Positions 43,841-56,800 of a stretch of DNA of 64,000 bases are shown here, one piece after another; the first letter of the stretch is position 1, and each line of letters starts with the position of its first letter. Under the pieces are notes generated by a model. The model searched no databases and was not told where the DNA came from. It was given only the letters and a program-made list of their open reading frames with translations. Source of the DNA: Lindgomyces ingoldianus (taxonomy: Eukaryota; Ascomycota; Dothideomycetes; Pleosporales; Lindgomycetaceae); NCBI RefSeq assembly GCF_010093535.1, contig NW_022985181.1, forward strand, positions 202,343 through 266,342, read 5' to 3'. Position numbers and translations under genes: made by a program.

Positions 43841-44243
43841 CTTATACACTTTTTTTAAAAAGGCAAAACAACTTACATTAAGAGGCTATAAAAAGTGTAA
43901 TAAGTATAAAAGCATATAAATAGTAATAATCTTATTTTTTTATAGTACTACTAGAAATTAAGTAAGTTATAGCTTTTATAGCTATTAATAATAAAAAGCT
44001 AATAAGCGCCTATAACTCTTTTTTTTATATGCTTATTAAAGTGCTTTAACTACTATAGCCTAAGCTTATTTATTGTCTAGCTGTTCTTAGAGACTGTAAT
44101 AACCTAGTTCTAAAGTAAATTCTTCTTTTTATACTAAGTAGAAAGGTAATAGCAGCCCTTAAAAATAATAAAAAGTAAAATAGCCTACTTTATTATGTTA
44201 ATACCTTAAATAACTATTATCTACTCTTTATTACTTTACTATA

Positions 44244-46110
44244 ACGTACTTCATAGGCGAGTTGCTTACACACCTAAGTTGCTTACTTTTGCTAAGACCC
44301 TACTACACTACTCTTCCTACACTAATGCATTCCTAATAACACTACTTAAATGTGTTAAAAGAACATTAGATGCAGCTTACGCTCTAGGCTCTTAAATACA
44401 ACGCAATACTTTTTAACTAACATGCTATAGCTATCTATAGGGTCTTTTAAAAAATAATAAGTAACTAACACACTAGACAACCTTTTTAAGCTAATTATAC
44501 AGCTAACTTATAAAAGCTAGATAATAATAAAGAGCAGGTAATTATTTAGCACATACTTAAGCTAAATGTGTAAGGATTTCCCCCCTAGCTAGCAGCTGTG
44601 GCTAATATAGCTAATTCTTTACATGCTAAGCATAATATAGGCTATATTAGCATAAACTAGCTTAATATGTTTATTAAGTGTTACTTAGAGCTTAAAGTAA
44701 AGTGTAAGTGTAAGTATAACTATAAAAAAGCTTTTTATAAGAATTCTATAGTAATTTAAGGCTAGTTTAACTTTATAGAGAATATTAAAGCTAAGTATAG
44801 CATCTAGGATAACAACATGTACAACTTTAACAAAATAGGGTTTATAATAGGCTAGATATCTACTAGAGCAGTTATTACAGGTTTAGAGAGACAAGGACAG
44901 CTAAAAGTAGTCTAGCTAGGTAACTAGAAGTAGACAACAGCTATTTAGGGCATTAATGCTAAAGGGTAAGCTATTCTGCTTTTTATTATTTTCTAAGGTA
45001 GTAACTACCTTTTAAACTAGTATAAAAAGAAAAATCTACTTTAAAATTAAGTTATTATAATCTCTAAGCGTAGCTAGACTACTAATTAGCTTAGTCTAGA
45101 CTAGTTAAAGCACTTTAACGCGCATATAAAGAAGTGTACTGTTAGCAGCTACTATCTGCTAGTTATTAACAGCTATAAGAGCTATAACTTACTTTATTTC
45201 TAGTAATACTATAAAGATAATAAGATTATTACTATTTACATACTTTTTTACTTATTACACTTTTTATAGCTACTTAATGTAGGTTGTTTTACTCTTTTAA
45301 AAAAAGTATATAAGCGCTAAGCTAAAAACCTTATACACAACTAGATTACTTATATTATAAAAATAAAGTTTCTACTATGCTTTAAAGCAGCTTATAATGC
45401 TATAATTACTTTTAGTAATATCTAAAAAGGGTTTTAAGGCGCTAGATTAGTTCTTTTTAACCTATAATAAGTTATAATAGGCCTTAATGTAAAGTTGCGC
45501 ACTTTATTACTACTACTACCTGTATACAACAAGCCCTAGTAGTTGTAAACTCTAAGTAATACCTTAGAACTTAGGTTATAATTAATGCTTATAAAAACAA
45601 AAATTTAAAAGTATATAAATAGTTTACTAACTTTTATAGTTAAGGTGTTTAAGAAGGTTTTAAAGAGAGCAGCAATAATTACACATAAGCTAGTGTTAGT
45701 GTAATAGAAAATTACTAAGCTTTAAGCAGCTAATAAGGCTGCTATATAACATAAATTATATAAAAAAAAAGTAGATTAAGGTAAAAAAAACCTTAATAAT
45801 TTAGAAAGGCCTACACTTAACAGCTTTAAAAGAGTTTAGGGCGCGCAGTAACAGGAAGAAGGCAAAGAAGCAGGTGCAAGCTAAAGTAGGTAAGCTATCC
45901 TAAAGGCGCTGCAGACAGTGTAATTAGACTAGGCATAACACGCAAATGTGTAAGCAAGAAGCAGAAGTAGTATCTAAATAATATTCTAGGCTGTACTGTA
46001 CTATATAGTGCCAGAGCGGGTTGTTATAGGCCATAATAGAGTTTGTTGGGGTGGGGTCTTAGCAAAAGTGAGCGACTCGGGTGTGTAAGCGACTCGCCCA
46101 TGAAGTACGT
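44244..46110 (+). mobile_element. Complete pogo/Fot1-like DNA transposon, 1867 bp
   Basis: TA at 44242-44243 and 46111-46112; ends ACGTACTTCATAGGCGAG and GCCCATGAAGTACGT. It is collinear with 17757-19622 but on the other strand. Transposase block at 44814-44843 reads NMYNFNKIGF (first catalytic Asp as Asn), then a VTG-like and INA-like block. Stops remain in all frames. Its right third is the least mutated copy in the window. Confidence 0.87.
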
Positions 46111-46506
46111 TATTACTTTTAGCTGTTTTTATTTTTTTTAAAGCTATAATAACTACTCTAGTTAATATCTAGCCTATTATAAAGCTTAACTTATTAAAGT
46201 TATATATGTCTTTATTCTAGATACTATACTTAGCTTTTATATTAGCTACTAGGCAAAACTAGCCCTAGATAACCTCTAGATTCTTATAAAGCGCTCTTTT
46301 ATAATTATACTTATAATTAAACTTTATTATAAACTTAGGGCAGTGCTTAACCTACATACTAGGCTAGTTTACGCTAACCTAGCCTAGATTGCGCTCTGCG
46401 CGTAAGAAATTAGCTATATTAGCTATAGCTGTAAGCCTAGGAGGAAATCTGTGTATAATAAGCTTAAGTATATACTTAATAACTACCTTTTTTTAACCTT
46501 AGTTAG

Positions 46507-46824
46507 TGTCACGGTATCCTCCCCGGATCCCAGACATAACTGTATTAGACGCGTACTAGAGTATTATTAGTGCACGTCTAACACAAACACAACACAACAC
46601 AGACATAAACTTAAGCATAAACTACTTTAACACTAACTAAACTTAGAACAGGCTTAATTTATACCTAAAGCGCTTAGACTTTTAAGTTAAGTATTTAATT
46701 ACTAATTTTTTTCTAAACTTTTTTATTTCTTACATAATGTCTTATATATACTATAATACTTTATGTAGTAATTAAACTAGACCTTTATAAAGCTCTATAA
46801 CCTTACTTATGCATAATTATAATA
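46507..46824 (+). repeat. 5' LTR, second Gypsy family
   Basis: 318 bp, TGTCACGGTATCCTCC to a mutated end ATTATAATA (ATTGTAACA in the partner). Confidence 0.85.
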
Positions 46825-49800
46825 TTATGTTATGTTAAAACTCTAGCTAAGAATAGCTTTTAAATTTAATCTAATAAGCTTAGTACTTACATAACTTTAA
46901 GCTATTAAAGTAAGCTAAGAAGCCTTTTAAAAAGCACTTACTTTATAAAAAAGCTGCTTTATTATAAGCTTTAAAGCTTTTTAAAAGAACTTTAAAAAAT
47001 AGCTTTATATTATTAAGTAGTCTATTTCTGCTTTAACTTTTATTATAGTAGTAAAAACTAAAAACTTACTAGCCTTAAAGCTTACTTAAAAGTCTAGAGA
47101 TAGCTTAACCTTTTTCTACTTAATGCTACTTATAACTTATAACTTTTCTAACTTAGTAATAAAATTTAACTAACTCTCTAATCTTCTACTGTTTAATAAA
47201 AAATAAAAAGACCTACTTTTTTTTTTATATAAGCTTTAATATAAACTTAAAAAAAACATAGACTAATTCTCTTTTAAACACTTTTAGTTACTATATGCTT
47301 ACTTTTAACTTAACTATAATATAACAGCCTTAATTAACTTACTAATAAATAAGAATATTATTAACTTAAATTAATTTATAGCATTTCTGTAAGTAACTTA
47401 TAAAGACCTAAATAAAAAGTTAACAGCCTTAAGTTACTTAAACACTTTATAATAAAAAAAAAAAAGCTTTACTTTACACTTTACTAAGTTTTACTAACTT
47501 GCATTTAATATAGGCTTAAATAAAATAGGTCTAATTATAGCTTTATATAACTCTTTTTTAACTAAACTATAACACGCTATAGTAGGAGAACCCCTCCTAA
47601 ACAACCTTAACACATATGTAAACTTAATTACTACTTATAATAATAACATAAGGTTCCTCTCTATATAAGCCCTAATACGCCCCTAAACTAGTGCAGTTAT
47701 AAATAAGAACTTTAATATAATAAAAATTAATTTAAATTATGCTTTAGTTAGTTTTAAAAAGTGTAAAAATTATAAAAAAAAAGTTAATGCTTTAAGTATA
47801 GTAAGTATAGTTATATTTTTTAAAACTGCTTTATTTCTTTTTTTTAAGTCTATGCAAGTAGCGCTGCTAGCACTTATTAAAGATTTTTACTATTTTAATT
47901 TTATTTTTATAAAAGCTTTAACTTATATTTAAGCTTTAATCTTTTTTACTACTTTTAACATAGCTGCAGCTATAGCAGTAGAAGCCTATAAAAAGGCTTG
48001 TTTTAGGGCTAAGTTACCTTTTAGAACTAATTTAACACTAAATCTTTACTAACTTATAGGCTAAGTCCCTTACTAATAACTAGAAGTACTAAGTTAATAT
48101 TCTTATATATTTATAATAAGAAACTATATTAGCTTTAATACAAGCTTTTATTAACTTAAAAGTAAATAGCATAAGTTATATTAATAAAAAACTAGCGCAT
48201 AAACTAAATTTTTAATTAACACTACTTACCTAAATAATTTACCTAACTAGATTTAATAAAAAATAACTTAAAAAAAGTTCTATCTTTTATACTATAACTA
48301 TTATAATTACTTACTAACACTATAAGAAGCAGATTAAGCTCTATGTAATAAACATAAAATATTATAACCTAATTCTAGAATAACTATAGCTATATTAGCA
48401 TAAGGTTGCTTTTAATTACTAAGAGTAAGTTTTAAACTTTAACTCTTTTTAATACTAAGATATATACTTATGCTTACACTTAAATAACACTTAAATAGCA
48501 CTTAATATAAAAAGTTTTTAGACCTACTTTTTAATAACCTAGAAAAAAACTACTTAAGTAAAGCTAATAAGCTAGGCCTTTTACTAAAATAAGCTATATA
48601 AAATAATTTAATAACTACTTAAACTTAAAGAAAAAAAAGCTTTTAAAGAACTTTTACTTACTTAATTTAAACATAAACTAGAACTTAAATAGTAAATAAA
48701 CATTTACTATATAAGACCTACTTTATTTATAACTTTAGCTTAATAACTAGATTATAAAATCTATGTATTTATAATTTTTAATATAAACTAAGCTTTAGCT
48801 CTCTAAAAATACACTAATTTAAAAATAATAGTTCTTTAAAACTACTATAACCTGTTGCATGTTTTTTTTTAAGATAAGTCTAATAAGCTTTTAATATAAT
48901 GTTTATATAATTACTAAATAACTCTTAAGCCTAGTAAACAACCTAGTTATAAGCTACTATATAAAATGTTACTAAATAAATTAAAAGTGCTCTAAAAATA
49001 CTTTAATAAGAACTTAAAAAAAGAGTTTATTTAAGCTAGCTTTTTACTAGTAGTGTTACTTATACTATTTATAAAGAAACTTAGAAGTAGGCTTTAATTC
49101 TATATTAACTACTAAGAACTAAATACTATTACTATTAAAAATTAATACTTAATTTCTTTTTTATAAAAAACTTTAAGCTAACTAAGTAAAGTAAAGTATT
49201 TTATAAAGTTAGATATTATTACTACCTTTAATAAGCTAAGAATAGTAAAGGGTAATAAGTAGCTAACAGCGTTTTAGACTTAATATAAACTATTTAAGTA
49301 CTTAGTAATGCCCTTTAGCTTAGCTAACGCGCCTAGTACTTTTTAACATTTTATAAACAACTTACTCTAACTCTACCTAGACATGTTCTGCACTATGTAT
49401 ATTAATAATATTCTAATTTATAGTAATAGCCTTTTAGAGCACAAACAGCATGTACGCTTAGTGCTAAAGGCTATAGAAAAAGCAGGTCTGTAACTTAACA
49501 TAAATAAATATAAGTTTTACTAATTAAAGGTTATATATTTAAAATATGTAATCTTTATAAATAGCATTTAAATAGACTCTATTAAGGTTTAGACTATGCT
49601 AGATTAGTAATACTTAAAGGACATAAAGGACATTTAAGCTTTTATAAGATTTACTAACTTTTACTAATAATTTATTAATAACTTCTTGCAGCTAGTAAGC
49701 CCTATAATTATACTTACTAAAAAAAAGTTTAATTTAACTTTAACTTAAATTACTAATAGTTTTTTAACTAGCTAAAAAAAGCCTTTACTAAAGCCTTAAT

Positions 49801-51850
49801 ACTTTACTACTTTAACTTTAAACTACTAATACTTGTAGAAGCTAATGCCTTAGACTATGTAGTAGCAGAAGTTCTTTCTTAGACTAAGCTAGACAGGACT
49901 ATTAGGCCTATTACATACTTTTTAAAAAGAATAAGTCCTGCAGAAGGTAATTATAAGATTTATAATAAAAAATTACTTACTATAGTACACTGCTTTAAAT
50001 AATAGCAACCTAAACTAAAAAGTGTAGTGCATCTAATATAGGTCTTATCTAACTATAAGAACTTATAGTACTTTGCAACTATAAAATAACTTAGCTACTA
50101 ATAAGCCTGTTAGTTTAAATACTTATTTTATTTTAATTTTAAAATTACTTATTATTCTAGTTAAGATAAAAAGAAACTAGATGCTTTTATAAAGTAATTC
50201 TAAAACATCTTTACTTAAAAAAAAGTGTAAAAAGCTTAACACTAAACTTTACTTTAACTTAAGCTATTTTTAGACCTTAACTTAAATAAAATAAATTAAA
50301 TAATTAATTAAATTATTACTAATAAGTATTTAAATAATAAATTTATTTAAAAAACTTTAGACCTACTTTAAAACAGCACTAGTTAGTTAAAAAAGGTAAC
50401 ACTAGCTAACTATAAAAACTAAAATAGTAAGCTATATTACTATAACTAACTTATAATCTCTAATTTTAATAAACTAAGAATTAAACTACTTTAAATTATA
50501 TATAACTTGCCTGTTAGAGGATACCTAGGCAGAGAAAAGACTCTTAACCTACTACAAAGAGAGTACTACTAGCCCTGCATGTTCTATACTGTACGCTAAT
50601 ATGTATTATGTTGCTATACTTACTATAAAGTAAAGGCCTTTTAAAAAAAGTATAATAGCCTACTTAAACTACTTCTAATTCTTAAATAAGCTTAGAAAGA
50701 TATATTAATTAATTTTATTATAAACCTACTTTTATCTAAAAAGTACATAAATATTATAGTAGTTGTTAATTACTTAACTAAGTATTAACACTTAATACTA
50801 TGTTTCTTTATAACTGCCCCTAATATAGCCTAGTTATTCTACTAATACATATAAGTTTACTATAGCCTGCCTAACATAATTATATTAGATAGAGGTACAT
50901 AGTTTGTCTTAGCCTTCTAAAATAAACTTTATAAATAGCTTTAAATTATTCTTTATCTATTTACAGCTTTTTACCTAGAGACTAACAGCTAGATTAAGAA
51001 TATAAACGCTATAATAAAATAAGTTCTATAAGTATACATAAACTACTAGTAGAATAACTAGGTAAAATAGTTAGCTATAGCATAGTTTAAAGCTAATAAC
51101 ATAACATTTAAATTAACATAAGTATCTCTGTTTTTAGTAAACTATAAATACTACTTTTAAATAAAATTTAAACTACTTATAAATACCTCCTAACTAACTT
51201 ATTAATTTGTATAAGTAATAGATGTAAATAAACTTATTAATAAAATTTAAAATATATTTAAATATGTTTATAAAATGCTTACATAGGCTTAAGCTTTTTA
51301 ATAAGAGTATGTAAACTAATTTTAAACCCCTGCCTCTGTGTATATAGCTAGTAAGAAGGTCTAGCTAGACACTAGAAATATCTAAATAAACTAATAATTA
51401 AAGAAACTTAATTAGAAAAACTTTAGCCCTTTTATAGTAGCTTATATAGTTTTATTACATGCTTACTAATTAATTCTACCTAATAGCATAAAGATACACT
51501 CTGTGTTCTATATATTATTGCTGCGCTAAGTAGCCTTTAAATTTAACTATTTACTTAAACAGCTAAACTTACTACTTAAACCTATTATTATAAACAACAA
51601 ACTAAAATACATTATAGAAGATATTAAATAGATCTAGTTTAATAAAAAAAATATATCTATAAATACTTTATAAAATAGACTAGATATAACAAACTGTTGT
51701 AGGAACTTATAAAAGCTTTATAAGAGAACTCTATAGTAACCTAATTCTATGCCTAATACTTATCTAAACTAAACCTATACCTTAATAAAAACAATTTAAT
51801 GCTAGAACTACTAATATAAAGGATTCTTTTCCTAATAAGAGGGGAGGTAC
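46825..51850 (+). pseudogene. Gypsy gag-pol relic (second family)
   Basis: Readable blocks are the RT core (49279-49500), with CAA turned to TAA and the two active-site Asp codons now AAT. Downstream a block near 49800-49990 fits the RNase H/RT thumb (ALILYYFNFKLLILVEANAL-like, LL-stop, HC motif), and integrase should cover about 50500-51300. Stops are too frequent for translation. Confidence 0.7.
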
Positions 51851-52168
51851 TGTTACAGTATCCTCCCTAGATCCTAGACATAACTGTATTAGATGTGTAC
51901 TAAAGTATTATTAGTGCATGTCTAACATAAACATAACATAACATAGACATAAACTTAAGTATAAACTGCTTTAACACTAACTAAACCTAAAATAGGCTTA
52001 ATTTATACTTAAAGTGCTTAGACTTTTAAGCTAAGTATTTAATTACTAATTTCTTTCTAAACTTTTCTGTTCCTTACACAACGTCTTGTACCTACTATAA
52101 TACCTCACGTAGTAATTAAACTAGACCTCTGTAAAGCTCTATAACCTTACTCGTGCACAATTGTAACA
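51851..52168 (+). repeat. 3' LTR, second Gypsy family
   Basis: 318 bp, TGTTACAGTATCCTCC to CACAATTGTAACA. Confidence 0.88.
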
Positions 52169-52448
52169 GTTAGATTCTTTAATTTAGGCTAGCATTCTGC
52201 TTCTAAAGGCTGTCTAGCGCGTTAATTACTTAGTGTTGTGTAAAAGACATTATAGATAGCTACAGCGCGTTGTAAGAAGAGTTTTAAGTTTTATTTAAAA
52301 GCCTAAAGAGCAAGCTATATCTAATATTCTTTAGAAGATTTAATCTAGTGTTGTTATTAAGGCATTATGTAGATAAGTAGAGTGTGGTAGGGGCTTAGCA
52401 AAAGTGGCTAGCCAACCCGTGTGGCCGGCTAACCTGTTAGGTACGTTA

Positions 52449-53539
52449 TAACCTTTATTACTATATAAGGCTCTACACAGAAGCAGACTAAACATAATAC
52501 TGCCAATAACACTAAATGTACTAGTATTACCTGCTCTTACACCTTAGCTAGTACTACACTAATTACTATATAAACAATACATGCTACTCTACCTAACGCC
52601 TGCTTCACACTCTTAACTGTACACACTACCACCTGCAGTAGTGTATACACTACTAATACTACCTGTATAATCTATACTACATTACAACTTGTATAAACTT
52701 CTACTTTAAAGAGAAACTACTAAAGAAAAACTTTTAGTAAATAAGATTATATAATTTTAAAAAGCATAAAAAAAAGATAATAACTACACAAGTTAACTAT
52801 ATAACATCTTTATAAATAAAAAATTTATTATATTAATCTATGTTAATAGCTAGATATTTAAGAAACTTAGTATATAAACATCTTTCTAAATATCCTAAAA
52901 TGTTGTGTAAATATGTACTATATGCATAACATAAGCCTTAGACATAACTAGAAGTATTTATATAACACCTTAAGTAGTTACTTTAACACTAATATAAACT
53001 ATAGCTAGTACTAGATAAACTAGACAATAATAACTTTTATATAATGCTAATAAAAAAACTTTAATAAAAGTTTATATAAAGTTTTTAAAATAATAATTAA
53101 TAAGCTTACACTTATATAAAAAGTACTAAAAATAAAATTCTAAAAAAATGTTCTACTACACACTACTATTATACAAGCCTGTTAGAGATAACTAGAACTA
53201 GAATATACTATGTTTACTATTAAGCTTTTATATAAAGCTTTATTTAGTAACTTATAAGCATTACTCTAAGTTACTATAAACTAAAGGGTAAACTAATACC
53301 TCTAGAAACTGCCTAATATATACTACATAGACTAATAATATAACTTTGCATAATAAAAGTCTACATAATAAAAAGAAAGCTTTCCTCTATATAAACAAAA
53401 TAACATAAAAGATCTATATCTAAGTTTAGGCTATAATTTAGAGACAACTATATATAAATAAAAAAGTGCTTTGTCTGCTATAAAGAAGAATATTAGTTAT
53501 TAAACTACTTTTATAATAAGTATACATAAGCAAAGAACT
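52449..53539 (+). pseudogene. Copia gag relic
   Basis: Internal Copia segment between the variant pogo element and the second Gypsy copy. The recognisable end is KCFVCYKEEYQLLNYF at about 53464-53510, matching the CFVCxKxxCWS zinc knuckle of fungal Copia gag with the later Cys and His positions altered. The rest is AT-rich with stops. Confidence 0.6.
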
Positions 53540-53857
53540 TGTCACGATTGTGCACAAGTAAGGTTATAGAGCTTCACAGAGGTCTAGTTTAATTACTATG
53601 TAAGGTATTATAGTAGGTACAAGATGTTATGTAAGGAACAGGAAAGTTTAAAAAGAAATTAGTAATTAAATACTTAGCTTAAAAGTCTAAGCACTTTAGG
53701 TATAAATTAAGCCTATTTTAAGTTTAGTTAGTATTAAGGTAGTTTATACTTAAGTTTATGTCTATGTTATGTTATGTTTATGTTAAATGTGCACTAATAA
53801 TACTCTAGTACACCTCTAATATAGTTATGTCTAGGATCTAGGGAGGATACTGTAACA
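53540..53857 (-). repeat. 3' LTR of minus-strand Gypsy copy
   Basis: 318 bp, TGTCACGATTGTGCAC to GGATACTGTAACA. Confidence 0.87.
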
Positions 53858-56800
53858 GTACCCCCTCTTTTATTAGAAAGGGAATCTTTTACATTAGTAG
53901 TTCTAGCATTAGGTTATCTTTATTAGAGTACAAGTTTAGTTTAGATAAGTATTAGGCATAGAATTAGGTTACTGCAGAGTTCTTTTATAAGGCTTTTACA
54001 GGTTTCTATAACAGTTTATTATATCTAGTCTATTTTATAAAGTATTTATAGATATGTTTTTTTTTATTAAACTAAATCTATTTAACATCTTCTATAACAT
54101 ATTCTAGTTTATTATTTATAATAATAGGTTTAAGTAGCAAGTTTAGCTATTTAAGTAAATAGTTAGATTTAAAGGCTGCTTAGCACAGCAATAATACATA
54201 GAACACAGGGTGTATCTTTATGCTGTTAGGTAGGATTAATTAGTAAGCATATAATAAAACTATATAAGCTACTATAAAAGGGCTAAGGTTTTTTTAATTA
54301 AGTTTTTTTAATTATTAGTTTATTTAAATATTTCTAGCGTTTAGCTAGACCTTCTTGCCAGCTGTATACATAGAGGCAGAGGTTTAAAATTAGTTTACAT
54401 ACTTTTATTAAAAAGCTTAAGCCTATATAAGCTTTTTATAAACATATTTAAATATATTTTAAATTTTATTAATAAGTTTATTTATATTTATTACTTATAT
54501 AAATTAATAAGTTAGTTAAAGGGTATTTATAAGTAGTTTAAATCTTATTTAAGGGTAGTATCTATAGTTTACTAAAAATAAAGATACTTATGTTAATTTA
54601 AATGTTATATTATTAGCTTTAAACTATGCTATAGCTAACTATTTTACCTAGTTATTCTACTAGTAGTTTATATATACTTATAAAACTTATTTTATTATAG
54701 CATTTATATTTTTAGTCTAGCTATTAGTCTCTAGGTAAAAAGCTATAGATAGATAAAAGATAATTTAAAGCTATTTATAGAGTTTATTCTAAAAGGCTAA
54801 GACAAACTATGTACCTCTATTTAATATAATTATATTAGGTAGGCTATAGTAAACTTATACATATTAGTAGAATAACTAGGCTATATTAGGGGCAGTTATA
54901 AAGGAACATAGTATTAAGTATTAATACTTAGTTAAGTAATTAACAACTACTATAATATTTATATACTCTTTAAATAAAAGTAAGTTTATAATAAAATTAA
55001 TTAATATATCTTTTTAAGCTTATTTAAGAATTAGAAGTAGTTTAAGTAGGCTATTATACTTTTTTTAAAAGGCTTTTACTTTATAGTAAGTATAGCAACA
55101 TAATATATATTAGCGTACAGTATAGAACATGTGGGGCTAGTAGTACTCTCTTTATAGTAGGTTAAGAGTCTTTTCTCTGCCTAGGTGTCCTTTAACAGGT
55201 AAGTTATATATAATTTAGAGTAGTTTAATTTTTAGTTTATTAAAATTAAAAATTATAAGTTAGTTATAGTAAGATAGCTTACTATTTTAGTTTTTATAGT
55301 TAGCTAGTGTTACTTTCTTTAACTAACTAGCGCTGTTTTAAAGTAGGTCTAAAGTTTTTTAAATAAATTTATTATTTAAATACTTATTAGTAATAATTTA
55401 ATTAATTATCTAATTTATTTTATTTAAGTTAAGGTTTAAAAATAGCTTAAGTTAAAGTAAAGTTTAGTATTAAGCCTTTTATACTTTTTTTTAAGTAGAG
55501 ATGTTTTAAAATTACTTTATAAAGGCATCTAGTTTCTCTCTATTTTAACTAGAATAATAAGTAATCTTAAAATTAAAATAAAATAAGTATTTAAACTAAC
55601 AGGCTTATTAGTAGCTAAGTTATTTTATAGTTATAAAGTACTATAAGTTTTTATAGTTAGATAAGACCTATATTAGATGCGCTACACTTTTTAGTTTAGG
55701 TTACTATTATTTAAAGTAGTGTACTATAGTAAGTAATTTTTTATTATAAATCTTATAATTACCTTCTACAAAACTTATTTTTTTTAAGAAGTATGTAATA
55801 GGCTTAATAGTCCTGTCTAGCTTAGTCTAGAAAAGAACTCCTGCTACTACATAGTCTAAGGCATTAGCTTTTATAAGTATTAGTAGTTTAGAGTTAAAGT
55901 AGTAGAGTATTAAAGCTTTAGTAAAAGCTTTTTTTAGCTAGTTAAAGAACTATTAGTAATTTAAGTTAAAGTTAAATTAAACTTTTTTCTTAGTAAGTAT
56001 AATTATAAGGCTTACTAACTACAAAAAGTTATTAATAAATTATTAGTAAAAGTTAGTAAATTCTATAAAAGCTTAAACATCTTTTACATTTTTTAGGTAT
56101 TACTAATCTAGCATAGTCTAAACCTTAATAGGGTCTATTTAAATGCTATTTATAAAGATTATATATTCTAAATATATAACTTTTAATTAGTAAAACTTAT
56201 ATTTATCTATATTAAGTTACAGACCTGCTTCTTCTATAGCCTTTAGCACTAGGCGTACATGCTGTTTATGCTCTAAAAGGCTATTACTATAAATTAGAAT
56301 ATTATTAATATATGTAGTGCAGAACATGTCTAGGTAGGGTTAGAGCAAGTTGTTTACAAAATGTTAAAAAGTACTAGGCGTGTTAGCTAAGCTAAAGGGC
56401 ATTACTAAGTACTTAAATAGTCTATATTAGGTCTAAAATACTATTAGCTACTTATTACCTTTTACTATCTTTAGCTTATTAAAGGTAGTAATAATATCTA
56501 ACTTTATAAAATACTTTACTTTACTTAGTTAGCTTAGAGTTTTTTATAAAAAAAAAATTAAGTATTAGTTTTTAATAGTAATAGTGTTTAGTTTTTAGTA
56601 GTTAATATAGAATTAAAGCCTACTTTTAAGTTTCTTTATAAATAGTATAAGTAATACTACTAGTAAAAAGCTAGCTTAAATAAACTTTTTTTTTAAGTTT
56701 TTATTAAAGTATTTTTAAAGCACTTTTAATTTATTTAGTAACATCTTATATAGTAGCCTATAACTAAGTTATTTACTAGGCTTAAAAGTTATCTAGTAAT

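Larger units (their letters stand above)
46507..52168 (+). mobile_element. Full-length Gypsy LTR retrotransposon (second family), plus strand
   Basis: 5662 bp, LTRs 46507-46824 and 51851-52168, target duplication GTTAG (46502-46506, 52169-52173). The purine tract AAGAGGGGAGGTAC just before the right LTR fixes plus orientation. The RT region at 49279-49430 reads FKYLVMPFSLANAPSTF and then FCTMYINNILIYSN, where intact Gypsy RT has YxDD, followed by EHKQHVRLVLKAI. This is a strong family match and shows RIP inactivation. Inserted in the variant pogo element. Confidence 0.92.
42724..52446 (-). mobile_element. Variant pogo-like transposon with GGCCGGCC-type ends, holding three inserts
   Basis: TA at 42722-42723 and 52447-52448. 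The ends begin ACGTACCTAACAGGTTGG and carry GGCCGGCCAC and AGCCGGCCAC in tandem, a pattern parallel to the other pogo family but with a different word. Subtracting the solo LTR 43523-43840, the pogo copy 44244-46110 and the Gypsy copy 46507-52168 with their duplications leaves 1864 bp. Transposase-like sequence resembling the first family runs on the minus strand, full of stops. Confidence 0.85.
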
